DNA from: Myxocyprinus asiaticus
Lineage: Eukaryota > Chordata > Actinopteri > Cypriniformes > Catostomidae
Assembly: GCF_019703515.2 (NCBI RefSeq)
Contig: NC_059388.1
Coordinates: 4,801,979 to 4,865,978, forward strand
DNA: 64,000 nucleotides
Reading direction: 5' to 3'
Shown here: piece after piece, positions 10,630 through 21,043 of the stretch
How positions within the stretch are numbered: the first letter of the stretch is position 1
Layout: every line of letters begins with the position of its first letter
Notes under the pieces: generated by a model
The model's input: the letters and a program-made list of their open reading frames with translations, nothing else
Databases searched by the model: none
What the model was told of the DNA's origin: nothing
Program-made: the position numbers and the translations under genes

Positions 10630-10795
10630 CTTGAAGAGTATTCCCGAGCAGAGCGTCCAGCTCAGGGTTCAGTTCAGCTTTCTCCTTCAGCATATGGAAG
10701 AGCAGCTGGTTCTGGGTGGCACTGTTGATCTCCGTCTGTTTCAAATGACCCTCCATCACTTTGATCCGAGACTCCTTTTGTGCAGCTTGTAAACC
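10630..10795 (-). CDS. kif21a: kif21a exon (coiled coil end)
   Basis: A 166-bp exon encoding [20 protein letters not shown], then [20 protein letters not shown] and [11 protein letters not shown], very close to KIF21A. The acceptor is ATTCTCAG and the donor is CAAG|GTTTGAC. It enters in phase 0 and leaves in phase 1. The next exon I can see (6414) needs phase 2, so a small exon is missing or unrecognised in between. Confidence 0.94.
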
Positions 10796-11810
10796 CTGAG
10801 AATAGAGTTGGACAGTAAAGTTAGTGTATAATAAACATTAACAAAGATGACATGAAATAAAAATGGCTGCCATTTACTTGAGCCAAAAATGGGCTGCAGG
10901 TCTGTTAATAAAATGCAAGATAACAAACCAGATAATCATGTATAGCTAGGGTAGCAAAATAAAAAAGCTTATCAACCTTTAAAAAGGAGGAGAAAAAGCT
11001 AAAATTACTTAGAACAAAACTAGGAATTATGTAAGAAAGTATAATCCAGACTACATTTCAGCAAAAGGTGAACAATATTTTTTTTCTGCTTATGTAATCA
11101 AGTCTTTGTGGGTGGGGAAACATAACATTAACCAATACTGTCTAAGCCTGACATACATGATTCTATCATGTCCTGATGAATAAAATCAAGTCCATTTTTT
11201 CCTGTTAAATATTCTGTATTAGAAGGAAACATGTCACATTACTTAAATAATGCATTAGGAATGTTGCTTCATGTAGTCTAAAATAACAGATCATTGTTCC
11301 AAATATAAACATTATAAGTTTGAATAAGAGACTCACGGATATAGATATTTTGGCAGTGTTAATCTCGTCAACGTGATTACTGATGAAAATGTCAACGATA
11401 AAAAAGACGAGAAGAAAAAGATGCATCATGATGCCAATTTTCATTTGAATGCTAATTTTCAGCCGTGTATGAAATATTATTATAATTATACTGCAACATA
11501 TTAACAGTACATAAACAGAAGAAGCAATAATCCAGTATGTTGAGGATTTTCTTGTTTGAGCTGCTTGAACAGAAAGAGCTAAACGATGGAAAAATTAAAC
11601 GCTTTTCAAACGCGTAAATTACTTAAACATCCTATTTCTACATGGAATTAATCATGATATCTACAAAATAAACTTAATATTAGGTATATTTGCATGGACA
11701 ACGAAGCAAATGAGCAAGTGAGCTGGAACTAAGTTAGTTGCTAGTCAGAATGCGTAACTTGTGTTGTGAATACGCGGTTTCTGTAAAAACCTGCTACATG
11801 TAATGCAATA
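10796..11810. other. kif21a intron without recognised features
   Basis: AT-rich sequence between the exon ending at 10795 and the retroviral insertion. No repeats, ORFs or RNA genes were recognised. Confidence 0.7.
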
Positions 11811-11814
11811 TCCT

Positions 11815-12948
11815 TGTAGGGCCTTGGCCCACTCAAAATGGCAGTAGAGACCGCATGGCCCTTTGTTCTATAATCAAAGGAGAGACATTGAACTCAGTTT
11901 CCCAGGATCCTTCACAATTTCACAACTGGATGTGAAGTCCCGCCCATGGACCCAGTCTCAAACGCCATTGGTCGAAAGCGGCCTATGAACGATGACGTCA
12001 TCTTGTCAATAAAACCAGCAGACAGATGTAGTTCGGCCTCTCTGTGCTAAGCTCTGGCTGGCTGTTACGGGACATCTGTACCGTGCACATACTGAAGGAG
12101 TTTTCCCTCCGTTTTGGACTAAGAACAGAGACCACGTTTTTCTAACCACACCATTTGGCCACGGTAGAGTAAGATTAACTTAGCTTTGTTCAAGTCTTCT
12201 AATATACTTATAATAACCGGTTCAGTTTCACTGCAAGACAACAGTGAATTTATTTTGAAAAACGGAAAGGCGACCAGTTTCCCTTCTCCCTCTTTTTCAT
12301 TCAATGTTGAATACCTTCTGCATTCTTCTCCACCGCTGGATATGAAGAATAAAGCAGAGACGTGTCTTTTCGCTGACGAGCGTAAGACAAGGGACCACCC
12401 AGACCATTTCTCCTGACCGCTCAATGCTACAGGAATTCTAACGGACAACCCTACTGAAATGACACGTAATACTTGATATCTGGGCAGATTTAGTTTAGAA
12501 ACTGTGATTTTCTTGCGCAACTAAATCTTATATTTGACTCTAAATGCTGATGTTTTGAGTATATCTTGTATGTTAAACTCTACTCGCTGTTTGCTGTTTT
12601 GAGTTGGGAGATTTGCATTTTGGGGGGGGGGGGGGTTAAGTTTGTTTTGCTGAGTGATCTGAACTAGTAATTCAGTCCCCTCTGTTATGAGCAGTTACCC
12701 TCAATTAAATTGCATGCACCTTTCCTCTCTCTCTCTCTCTCTCTCATTCTGTCTCACTGATATTCACTGAGTGAGCGGCGCCGTGGTTTATATCCGACTC
12801 AGGCTTATGAACCAAATTCTCCTGCCTGTTCCGTCAGTTCCTTTGTGTGTCCACTCATTTCCACCCTCACATGGTATCAGCTTCATTTTGGATCTAACCC
12901 TCCATTTTGAATCTGATCCACCATTTTGATTACTTTGTTACCGCATCT

Positions 12949-12993
<45 letters not shown>

Positions 12994-13513
12994 CATATAG
13001 CTCCACTGTTAGTTTAGGATTTCCTTGATATTTTTTTGGGTTATATTCAGCTAAAATTGGCTGTGTTCATTACTGCTTGATTATAATAAATCTTATTATA
13101 TTATAATAAGTACTCCTGTTTGTTTTTGTTTGAATATTGTGTTGAAGCCAGCCTCTGCCACATCAAGAACTCCCATGTTACCTCAGCGTACTGTTAGTTT
13201 ATTGGTGTTAGAAACTAACTGAAATTAGATTACTATTAGATTTGTATGCCAATAATTTAACTAGTTTCTCCCCTTTTTTATTATTTTGATTAATAATTAA
13301 AATAATCAACCTTCAGGGTAGATTTTGTTTTTATTTAGACTCTATCAGTAACTTGCTATCATTTTTTTCTTGTCAAAGAGTGATGCCCCCGAGAATAGAA
13401 TGTACTGAGTTAAATTCTATTATTTAATTTAAATATTATGTAATAATTAATAATAATTAATTATTGATTATTTCTGATAGTAAAACTGATCTAAACAGCC
13501 AGTAGCACCTACA
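11815..13513 (+). repeat. 5' LTR of the endogenous retrovirus
   Basis: A 1699-bp LTR, TGTAGG...CCTACA. It contains an inverted CCAAT box (ATTGG, 11968-11972), TGACGTCA (11993-12000), AATAAA (12008-12013), a G-run (12621-12635), (CT)n at 12721-12746 and (AC)n at 12951-12989. A 76-codon open frame (12186-12416) is kept in both LTRs. The LTR is unusually long for a retrovirus. Confidence 0.95.
11993..12000. promoter_or_regulatory. CRE/ATF site in 5' LTR
   Basis: A perfect palindromic TGACGTCA eight bases before AATAAA and about 20 bp downstream of an inverted CCAAT box. This is the kind of U3 enhancer used by CREB/ATF. It is kept in the 3' LTR at 23248-23255. Confidence 0.7.
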
Positions 13514-13520
13514 TAATAAT

Positions 13521-13538
13521 TGGTGACCCGTGTGAGGC
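13521..13538 (+). promoter_or_regulatory. Putative primer-binding site
   Basis: TGGTGACCCGTGTGAGGC begins seven bases after the 5' LTR. The first nine bases, TGGTGACCC, are complementary to a tRNA 3' end in ...GGGTCACCA, as in tRNA-Trp; the rest fits tRNA-Trp poorly. The priming tRNA is therefore uncertain. Confidence 0.55.
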
Positions 13539-13868
13539 GTGATAATTGTTTGTTTCCTCCAATATTCTTGCAAATAACTCCTAAATATTTTAGAGTAGCC
13601 AAAGGTTTTGCCTCTTGGCTTCCATTTCCCCAGGAAGTTCAAACTGCTAAGGCATAAGGCCGGTTGTGGTTGTGAATTATTGCAAGTGTTGTGTTACTGG
13701 TTGCTAGCTTGGTACTAATTCAATACTCCTTCTGTTTGCGTGTGAGAGATTCAGTCGCTAGATACTAACAAAGCTGTCTGACGTACTGATAGTCATACTG
13801 TGATTATTAACACCTAAATTAGCAGCTCAAGGAACAGATAATAATACAAAGCAGTTGCTTGTGAGTGA

Positions 13869-13877
13869 CAGGTAAGT
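13869..13877 (+). promoter_or_regulatory. Leader splice donor (retroviral)
   Basis: CAG|GTAAGT is a full consensus donor in the untranslated leader, upstream of gag. It would pair with the acceptor at 21034-21043 to make env mRNA. The rest of the leader (13539-14212) shows no coding similarity. Confidence 0.65.
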
Positions 13878-14212
13878 GGTTCCCCCTTTGCATTGTTTTC
13901 TTGGGATAACGACTGGTGCGTCAGTGTTTCCCACAGAGCAATGGGTGTCGTCAGTCGCCACCCTCAAAACTCAGCTAAGGTTTCAGAATTGTTAACTCGT
14001 AAAGAGTTCCTATAGGGGTCCACTGGACATCACCCTCTCACCTGTCTAACCAGGGAGATAGGAGTTGCCAGTCCCCATCAGCGTCTGGAGCTGAAGCTCC
14101 CAGGTCAGGTGAGGAAACCTCGCTGTCCAACTGGGTCGCAGACCTCCTCCTTGTCTCTAGAGAAGAAAGGGAGGAGCTTAACAGCTACACCCAATCTCAG
14201 TGTGACGCTGAA

Positions 14213-15833
14213 ATGGCCGCCGTGGTAGATAATGCACACAATCCTCAAGGGAAGGTAACCACTATCCAGGAGGTAGTTGGTAGGCTGTTTCTACTCTACC
14301 ACCACAAGGCCCAGTTGCAGATAGCAACACTTAAGGGTGAGGTAAAGACACTTACAGCCCAGTGTAGTCGGCTTGATGCAAGCAATCACACTTTACACCG
14401 AGACCTCCAGACCACAAATACTATGCTGGAGGAGTGTGTAGAAAGACTCCAGTCGGCTGAAAAAGATAGCCGAGAGGTCACTGATGACCGAGTCCGGCAA
14501 GAGAATCGAGACATACGGGCTAAGGCTCAAGAAGCGCTCCGCTACCCCACCTTTGACCAGACTGGGGCAGAGGACTCAGAGGATGGCACTACGGCAAAAT
14601 ACCCTACCCCTGGTTCAGGTAGTATTTCGAAACCAATGCTCCAACTCCCGGAGCTAGAGCGCATCCTTGTTCAGGACATGAGTCCACCACGTTTCGGGGG
14701 CAAGGAAACATTTTGGCAATCTTCCCCCTCTTTTAGGCCCCGCCCCAGCAGGACGCCTTCCTCACCACAAGGATTTGTGGTCTCACCCAACGCCATGGAA
14801 ATGGGGGCAGGCACTGGTACTCATCCTCTGATGAGTCAGATGGATATAAGCAGGACCAAGACATGGGTCTGCGCATGCGCCAGCTTGACTCCTTTTCGAA
14901 GGACATAGAATGTTTCGACCTAGCAAGCCAAGATTCAAATGTCAACAATTACCTCTGGGAAATCGAACATCGTCTTGCCGAATTGCCTCATGCCTCGGTG
15001 TGTGAAAAGTTGAAACTCATCTGGAAAACAACTTCCAGAAGCGTCCACTCTTTCATCGAGACTTAACCGCCACACATTCGTGACAGCTACTTCGAGGCTT
15101 TGCAGGGTTCTGTGCGAGGAGTATTCGCCATATACTGATGAAACATCAGCCACCCTCAGTGCCATCCGCATCCAACAGAAGTGGTTGGAGCCTCCCAGGG
15201 AGTACTATAGGCGTTTAATGAATGCATACTTCCAAGGAAGTAATGAGCCAGGTCTGGAAAAAGAGCGAGGATTCAGATCTCTCTTCCTCCATAACCTCCA
15301 CCCCTGCGTGCGAACTCACGTTACACTAATGTGTAAACAGGGTAGATGACCATGCAGGAAATTAGAAAGATCGCCCAGATGACTTGGGAAACAGTCGTGC
15401 ATCCGACTGATAAACCAGAAGACGATGTCAGAGTCCTAGACATCCAGTCTTCAGAGAGGGCAGACTTAGGGCTTGAGGGCTATGAAATACCTCAACCTAG
15501 AGTGAGCAGTGAAGCGGCAGCCTCAAAGCACTTGCCCAACCACCCACAGGGGGGTTGGAGGAACCAAGGGAATGACCTCAAGGGTCCCTCCCAGGGTCAG
15601 AGAGAAAAAAACAAAAAAAACAGAATCCCTTACCAAAGAAAAGGAATGTCGGGTTTGTGAAAAACCCCAGACATTGGAATGGAAATAAAAGGAATCATTC
15701 AGAGCCTCACGGGAAGAGTGATCTGAAGCGTCAGCTCAGCCTCATCCAGAAAAGCCTAGCGGACGTGACAAAGCACAAAGGGCCAGAAGATGGCTACAAG
15801 CAACCCGATGGTGACAGTCCATCAGCATGACTA
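14213..15833 (+). pseudogene. gag: gag of the endogenous retrovirus, broken
   Basis: Gag-like polyprotein in at least four alternating frames: 14213-14908, 14863-15066, 15080-15349, 15346-15660 and on to about 15830. The N-terminal 90 residues look coiled-coil (heptads around 14300-14500). The middle part (FDLASQDSNVNNYLWEIE; RMTWE-like segment near 15360) resembles a capsid of the Ty3/retrovirus type. The C-terminal part is basic (KNKKNRIPYQRKG, NGNKRNHSEP). I see no CCHC zinc knuckle. Each frame change is an inactivating indel unless programmed. The assignment is by position and composition. Confidence 0.75.
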
Positions 15834-15914
15834 GGCCATACACTTCCCCCCTCTTCCCCCAGAGTCTACTTTGTAGGCTGGGGAAAGAACACAGAGAAGA
15901 CCCAGACGCTCCCA

Positions 15915-16400
15915 GTGGCAGTCATGCCCAAAACCCATGCTCCGCTCCTTCAATTCTTGGGAGACCTTGTCCACAAGGGTAATGCCAGATGCATATACAC
16001 CTCAGTGTCGGTAGGAAGGTGTATAGACATCCATGCGTTACTGGACACTGGGTCTGAAATCAGCCTAATGTGCGAGGAGACTTTCACAGAAGTCGCCAGG
16101 GCAATGCTCTCTCTTGGTAAACCACTGCAGACAGAGCCCTGTGATGTGAACCTTGTCAGCTACACACAAAACAGAGCCCCCATCACAAAACATGCTTGGC
16201 TTGATATCACCTTCCAGGAGATGACCCTCAATCATCCCATCTACATCTGTGCTTTTGACACAGAACAACTTCTTATCAGCAACGACCTGCTGGACCGACT
16301 GGCCCTGCTGATCGACTGCCTTTGCGGGCACATGTGGGCCCAGGTCGCAACCCTGAATCCGGTCCGTCTAGCCCACAGCCGTCACGCTTCAGACGACTGA
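15915..16400 (+). pseudogene. pro: Retropepsin-like protease, first domain
   Basis: IDIHALLDTGSEISLM (about 16023-16070) holds the catalytic D-T-G. LLISNDLLDRLALLIDC (about 16270-16320) matches the C-terminal retropepsin segment (normally LGxDxLxxLxxxID). A TGA at 16398-16400 ends the open frame, but the same frame continues after it to the second domain. Its function would be maturation of Gag/Pol as a dimer. Confidence 0.8.
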
Positions 16401-17390
16401 GTCATTTATATCCAAGAGTCAGGAGAGCCCACTTGTGACACTGTTCTTGAGTCAGCACTTTGCCATCACCCAGACATCCAGACCAATCTTGGCTCTGAGC
16501 CTCTTGAGTCATCTGTGACTCCACCGAAACCGCAGCTTGGTGGACCCGTGAGCACCCACGAATCATTCCTTTGCTCACTACAAAACTCAAACCCAGCTTT
16601 GTACAGCCCCTTTATAGCTGCACGTGTTCATGCTAACGGTATCTTGGTACCTGATGTGCTTGTCGCACTCTAGTCTGAAAAGTCCGCCATCGGTCAAGCT
16701 TTGTACGATAAGCTGTGTCAAAACAGCTCCTCTCTATCCTTCGTGCACAAAAGTCACCACCTTCTTTCTGCAGAGTCACTGCAGAGGCCCATCAAGGCTA
16801 TTGGGATATGTGCTCTTTCCATTCAAATTGGTAAGAGGTTTACACACTTCATGAGTGTGATTCCCCAACTTGACCCCTCACTCCTCGTGGGGGCCGATAT
16901 CCTTGTTAGGTTAGGTGCTCTGCTGGACACTGACAACCAGGTCCTATGGTCTCAGGCAAGCACTGAAAACCATCCTGTGGGGGTTGATACAGAACACGTG
17001 TTTTCTGATCAAACCATCCCTCAGTCGTGTCAGGCAACGAGTGAGTTTGACCTGACTATCCCAGCTAGAACTGCAGGTGCCCCTGTCTGCCTCATGATCC
17101 TCAAGGGACAGATGATACCAGATTCACAGGCATTCTTCCAACCCTTGCCATACTTCTGGGAACTCAGCCTGACCATCTATGGCACACTTCTGCTTGAGCT
17201 CAACAACCGCTCAGCTTACTTGCTTGTCCAGAACCTAACAAACATACCAATTGTTGTGATGGCACATAGACCATTAGGGCTGCTGATCGACAGCTCATTT
17301 CATGACTTCGAGCTGACAGTGCCCGTGATTGGAGAGCTGCCTCCATCCTTGACGAGGGAGGAGAACCTCGATCACTGTTGCTTGTCATGA
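16401..17390 (+). pseudogene. Second, degenerate protease-like domain plus PR-RT linker
   Basis: Same frame as the first protease; apart from a TAG at 16671-16673 it is open to 17388. SLLVGADILVRLGALLDTDN and QVLWSQ (about 16878-16955) repeat the pattern of the first domain's NDLLDRLALLID...GHMWAQ. Where the first domain has D-T-G, this copy has a stop followed by SEKSAIGQAL, so the catalytic triad is absent. After it comes a beta-rich linker (LTIPARTAGAPVCLMILKG, VVMAHRPLGLL) like those between protease and RT in Ty3/gypsy and retroviral Pol. The duplication is inferred by eye. Confidence 0.6.
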
Positions 17391-17391
17391 G

Positions 17392-18340
17392 ATGCTACAA
17401 AATGAAGAAATCTGCAGTACTGCCTTGGGCACGGAAACGGACATGGTTGTGTACGCCCTTGCTGCTCATTCGGGTGACATGATTTCAACTGGTGACGAAG
17501 CTGGTTCCCTACCAGAGGAACCTTATCCGGGATTCGAGGATGAAATAGAACAACAACTCACTAAGGCAGACACCTTAATGACAGAGGGTCAAAGACAAGA
17601 ACTGCGGATGTTGTTTCACGACTTCCAATATATCTTCTCAAGGGATTCCAATGACTTTGGAATCATCGAACTCCATACAGTTTGTATCCCAACTGACCCA
17701 AATGCACCACCCACATTCATATGCCAGTACAGAATTCCTTTAGCCGCCTATGAGTCCATCCAAGAGATACTTGACACGGGAATGTAACTCCACATACAAC
17801 TCACCATTATGGCCGGTGTTGAAGCCCAATGGTAAGTGGCACTTGACGATTGACTATCGACAACTGAACAAACAGGTCCCTCTTTCACGATGGCCCATGA
17901 CCCACCTGGATCAGGAGCTTGCGAAAGTGAAAAGAGCCTGTTTCTTTTCAACCGTCGACGTGTCCAATGGGTTTTGGACAATGAAAGTTGATCCAGTGGA
18001 TAAGTACAAGCTGGCTTTCTCTTTTGGCAATCGACAGTTCACTTGGAACGGATGCCCATTCGGATATTCAAACTCCCCAGCTGAGTTTAATATCTTCTTG
18101 CACAAAGCCATGAGTGATGCTGCTGCCCGCGGCAACCTGATCTATGTGGATGACATCCTCATGCGAAGTCAGACATTTGAAGCACACCTGACCGAAATAC
18201 GATACGTGCTCAGCCAGCTTTCCAACACAGGAGCCAAGCTGGCCCTCTCCAAGGGTCAGTGGTGCCACACCAAGGTTGAGTACGTGGGCTTACTGGTGGG
18301 TGCCAATGGCATTGAACCCCAACCGACGTGTCGAGACTCA
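17392..18340 (+). pseudogene. pol: Reverse transcriptase domain, broken
   Basis: The RT starts in the frame 17392-17787 (DFQYIFSRDSNDFG, QYRIPLAAYESIQEIL) and passes to another frame from about 17786 (WPVLKPNGKWHLTIDYRQLN; FSTVDVSNGFWTMKVDP with the first catalytic Asp; GCPFGYSNSPAEF). The active-site box YVDD is at 18142-18153. A second frame change near 18330 leads into the RNase H region. The motifs are retrovirus/Ty3-like; SNGFW and YVDD lean to the retroviral side. Confidence 0.9.
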
Positions 18341-18756
18341 GGAGCTTCTTGGGCATCTGCAACTACTCCAGACAGTTCATCGAGGACTATGTGGAGACAG
18401 CCAGGCCCCTTACCGAGCTCCTCCAGAAAGACAAGGTCTTTGAATGGGGAGACCCTCAAGAGCAGGCTTTCAGAGAACTGAAAGCAAAGCTCTGTTCAGC
18501 CCCTTGCCTTGCCTACCCAGACAAGGATAAGGAGTTTCACTTAGAGGCGAGCTTCTCCTCCCACTGCCTCAGCGCTGCCCTGGCACAGAGGTATAACAAA
18601 CAGAACAGAGTCGTTGCCTATGCAAGCCGACCTCTGAACAGTGTAGAGCTGAAGTTCTCAGACTGTGAGAGAGCCCTCCTAGCCACAGTCTGGGCTGTGG
18701 AACACTTTCGAAGCTACATCGGGGGTCAGAAGGTAATCATTGAAACTTGCCACTAG
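18328..18756 (+). pseudogene. pol: RT thumb and first RNase H-like (tether) domain
   Basis: Starts with LRSFLGICNYSRQFIEDYVE, the usual end of RT, then a Ty3-type RNase H fold: FEWGDPQEQAFRELK, FHLEASFSSHCLSAALAQ, VAYASRPLNSVE, FSDCERALLATVWAVEHFR. The first catalytic Asp (normally TDAS) is Glu (LEAS), and the TDH box reads ETCH, so it is probably non-catalytic. This matches the connection/tether domain of retroviral RT. A stop follows VIIETCH. Confidence 0.82.
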
Positions 18757-18795
18757 CCTGTCTCCTTCAATAGCCAGCGGCTAAAAGAAGGATGA

Positions 18796-19452
18796 GTGTC
18801 CAACAGTCACATCGCGTCGTGGATGATGGCACTGCAAGGCTACGACATAGAAGTCAGGTACGCTCAGAACCACAAGATGGCTTTGGGTCAGGGCCTGGCT
18901 GAGTGCCAACATTGTGACTGCGAAGGACAGACAGGTTCCCTGCCCCTCCTCGTTACCACTCCTTCTCTTCCCTCAAATCATCATTACTATGATGAAACTG
19001 TCTGTCAAGACCTCCCGAAGGTTTACATGGATGGCTGCTCTTTTCACCATGAGAGCCAGACCCAAGCTGGAGTGGGCATAGTCTGGGTCAATTACATTGT
19101 TCATGCGCCCGACAGTTACCAACTTGGTGCAAAGACTAGCCAGTACACAGAGATTTACGCAGCACTCATTGTGTTGCAACAAGCCGCTAGGTCGGCTATC
19201 GTGCAGTTGGTAGTCTGCTCTGACTCTAACTACGCCTGCCACAGCTTCATCTCACACTTCCCCACATGGAAGGAAAATGGCATGAAGAATGCCAGAGGTA
19301 AAGAGATCAAACACTCTGAACTCTTCCTGGCTTGTGACCAACTCGTGACTGACAGAGGGATGACTATGTATTGGAAGAAGGTCAAAGGTCATTCACAAAC
19401 TCTTGGCCCCGACAAAGAGGGCAATGATGAAGCTTATCGCTTAGCTAAGTGA
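18796..19452 (+). pseudogene. pol: Second RNase H domain, active-site residues present
   Basis: After a short linker (EVRYAQNHKMALGQGLAECQ) an RNase HI domain runs from about 19018: KVYMDGCSF (Asp), QYTEIYAALIVLQQA (Glu), VVCSDSNYACHSF (Asp), KKVKGHSQTLG and GNDEAYRLAK (His and Asp). All four DEDD carboxylates are present. Retroviruses have a degenerate plus an acquired RNase H in this order. A stop directly after RLAK separates it from integrase. Confidence 0.85.
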
Positions 19453-19774
19453 GGTGCAGTAGGGGGCCAACTATGGGAATTCAAGGAGGAGTGGCTCCCA
19501 AAACCACTATCTTGCTCTGTGAATGCCGTCACCCATAGACAGGCAAGAGAGAACCGGGAAAATCCCCAAAACTGCCTGCAGACTGTGAACCTGGGTCGAC
19601 AACTGGGTGACACAGACTTGAATGCCATGCAGGAATGGGACCCGGTGATAAGGCAATCCGGCAGCGGTTGATGGAACCTCAGACACAACGGCACTACCAT
19701 CCTCTTTACAGGACTCAAAAGAACTAAAAGCTCTCTGTCAGGTACAACAACACCTGAAACTTGAGAAAGGCCTG

Positions 19775-20821
19775 TTGGTCTATGTTCCCGATGGTCCAGG
19801 TACACCCCAGTGGATAGTTCCGACTGACCATAGGGGGGTGATGCTAATACATGCCCACGATGCTCCCATTGGGGGTCACAGGAGCTACAAAGCTACTTAC
19901 CACACCCTCCAACAGGTTGCGTACTGGCCATTTATGCTTAAAGACACTAATGCCAACGTAAAGGGCTGTCTGATCTGTTGTCAGTTCCGTCCTTCCCGGC
20001 CACTGAATCGAGCTCCACTGCAGGTCAAGGGAATCACGTTTCCTTGGTCCAATCTGCAGATGGATTGGATCGGACCAGTACCCAAGTCGGCGCGAGGCAA
20101 CAAATACCTCCTCACTGTCACCTGTGCTTTCACAAAGTGGGTGGAGTGTTTGCCAGCACCCAATGACATGGCTGAAACCACAGCTTTTGTGCTGATGAAC
20201 CATGTGTTCAGCCGTTGGGGGCTACCTCTTTCAATCGACTCGGACAGAGGCACTCATTTCACGGTGGCTGTGATGAAAACAATGTGGGAAATGTTGGGTG
20301 TGGAAGCCAAATTCCACATTGCATAACACTCCCAGTCATCAGGTCAGGTTGAGCGAACCAACCGTACCATTGTCAGCATGCTCAAGAAGTATGTCAACAG
20401 CAATGACAAAGAATGGGACATGAAACTCCCTTTGGTACTGATGGCAATCAGGTCTACTCCACACCGCACCACAGGGGTCACACCCTTTGAAATGATGACT
20501 GGGAGAGAACTAACTCTCCCACTGCATCTGCTGTACCATCCAGAAGACGTCAGTGTTGCAACCGCATATAATGCACATCATTGTGTGACCGATTTACGCA
20601 AACACCTCCAAACTACGTTAGCATGGGCCCAAACAAACCTGGAAACCAGTGTCAAAGGACAAAAGGCCCATTACGATAGGAAAATGTCTGACCGCGAATT
20701 TAAAGTAGGTGATAAAGTCCTCTACTTCAGGTTCGCTAAACCAGTGGGAATCTCCAAAAAGTTCCTACCAAGCTGGTCAGGCCCCTTTGAGATCATAGGG
20801 AAGCTCTTCCCGGTAGCTTAA
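19775..20821 (+). pseudogene. pol: Integrase, one internal stop
   Basis: A single frame with one TAA at 20324-20326. The HHCC zinc domain is [19 protein letters not shown]...CLICC (about 19850-19980). The DDE core is [12 protein letters not shown] (Asp near 20060), [14 protein letters not shown] (Asp near 20240) and, after the stop, SQSSGQVERTNRTI (Glu near 20350). The C-terminal part is DREFKVGDKVLYFRF...LPSWSGPFEIIGKL, a GPF/Y-type module. It would insert viral DNA; TCCT fits a 4-bp stagger. Confidence 0.9.
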
Positions 20822-21033
20822 CGAATCCGGATCTCGAAGCCAAACCAAACACCAACGTACAAATGGGTCCATTCAAATCAGATCAAACCCTTTGAACAGT
20901 CTCCACTCCAAAGGGGGGTGGACCCACAACAATAGTGTCCCCTGTAGTTAGGTGTAACATGCTTTACTCACAACATTAGCATGCACTAACACTTAAGACT
21001 ACTCCTGCAAACACAAGGTAACGAGACTCTTGT

Positions 21034-21043
21034 ATGTTTCAGG
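21034..21043 (+). promoter_or_regulatory. env splice acceptor
   Basis: ATGTTTCAG|G ends one base before the env ATG at 21044, with a short pyrimidine stretch. Together with the donor at 13869-13877 it gives the classic retroviral singly spliced env mRNA. Confidence 0.6.

Noticed and set aside
12186..12416. 76-codon open frame as a host gene (also 23442-23672)
   Set aside because: It lies inside both LTRs, so the two copies were identical by replication; no known motif.
19844..20253. Minus-strand open frames of 90-119 codons
   Set aside because: Antisense to the integrase DDE core.
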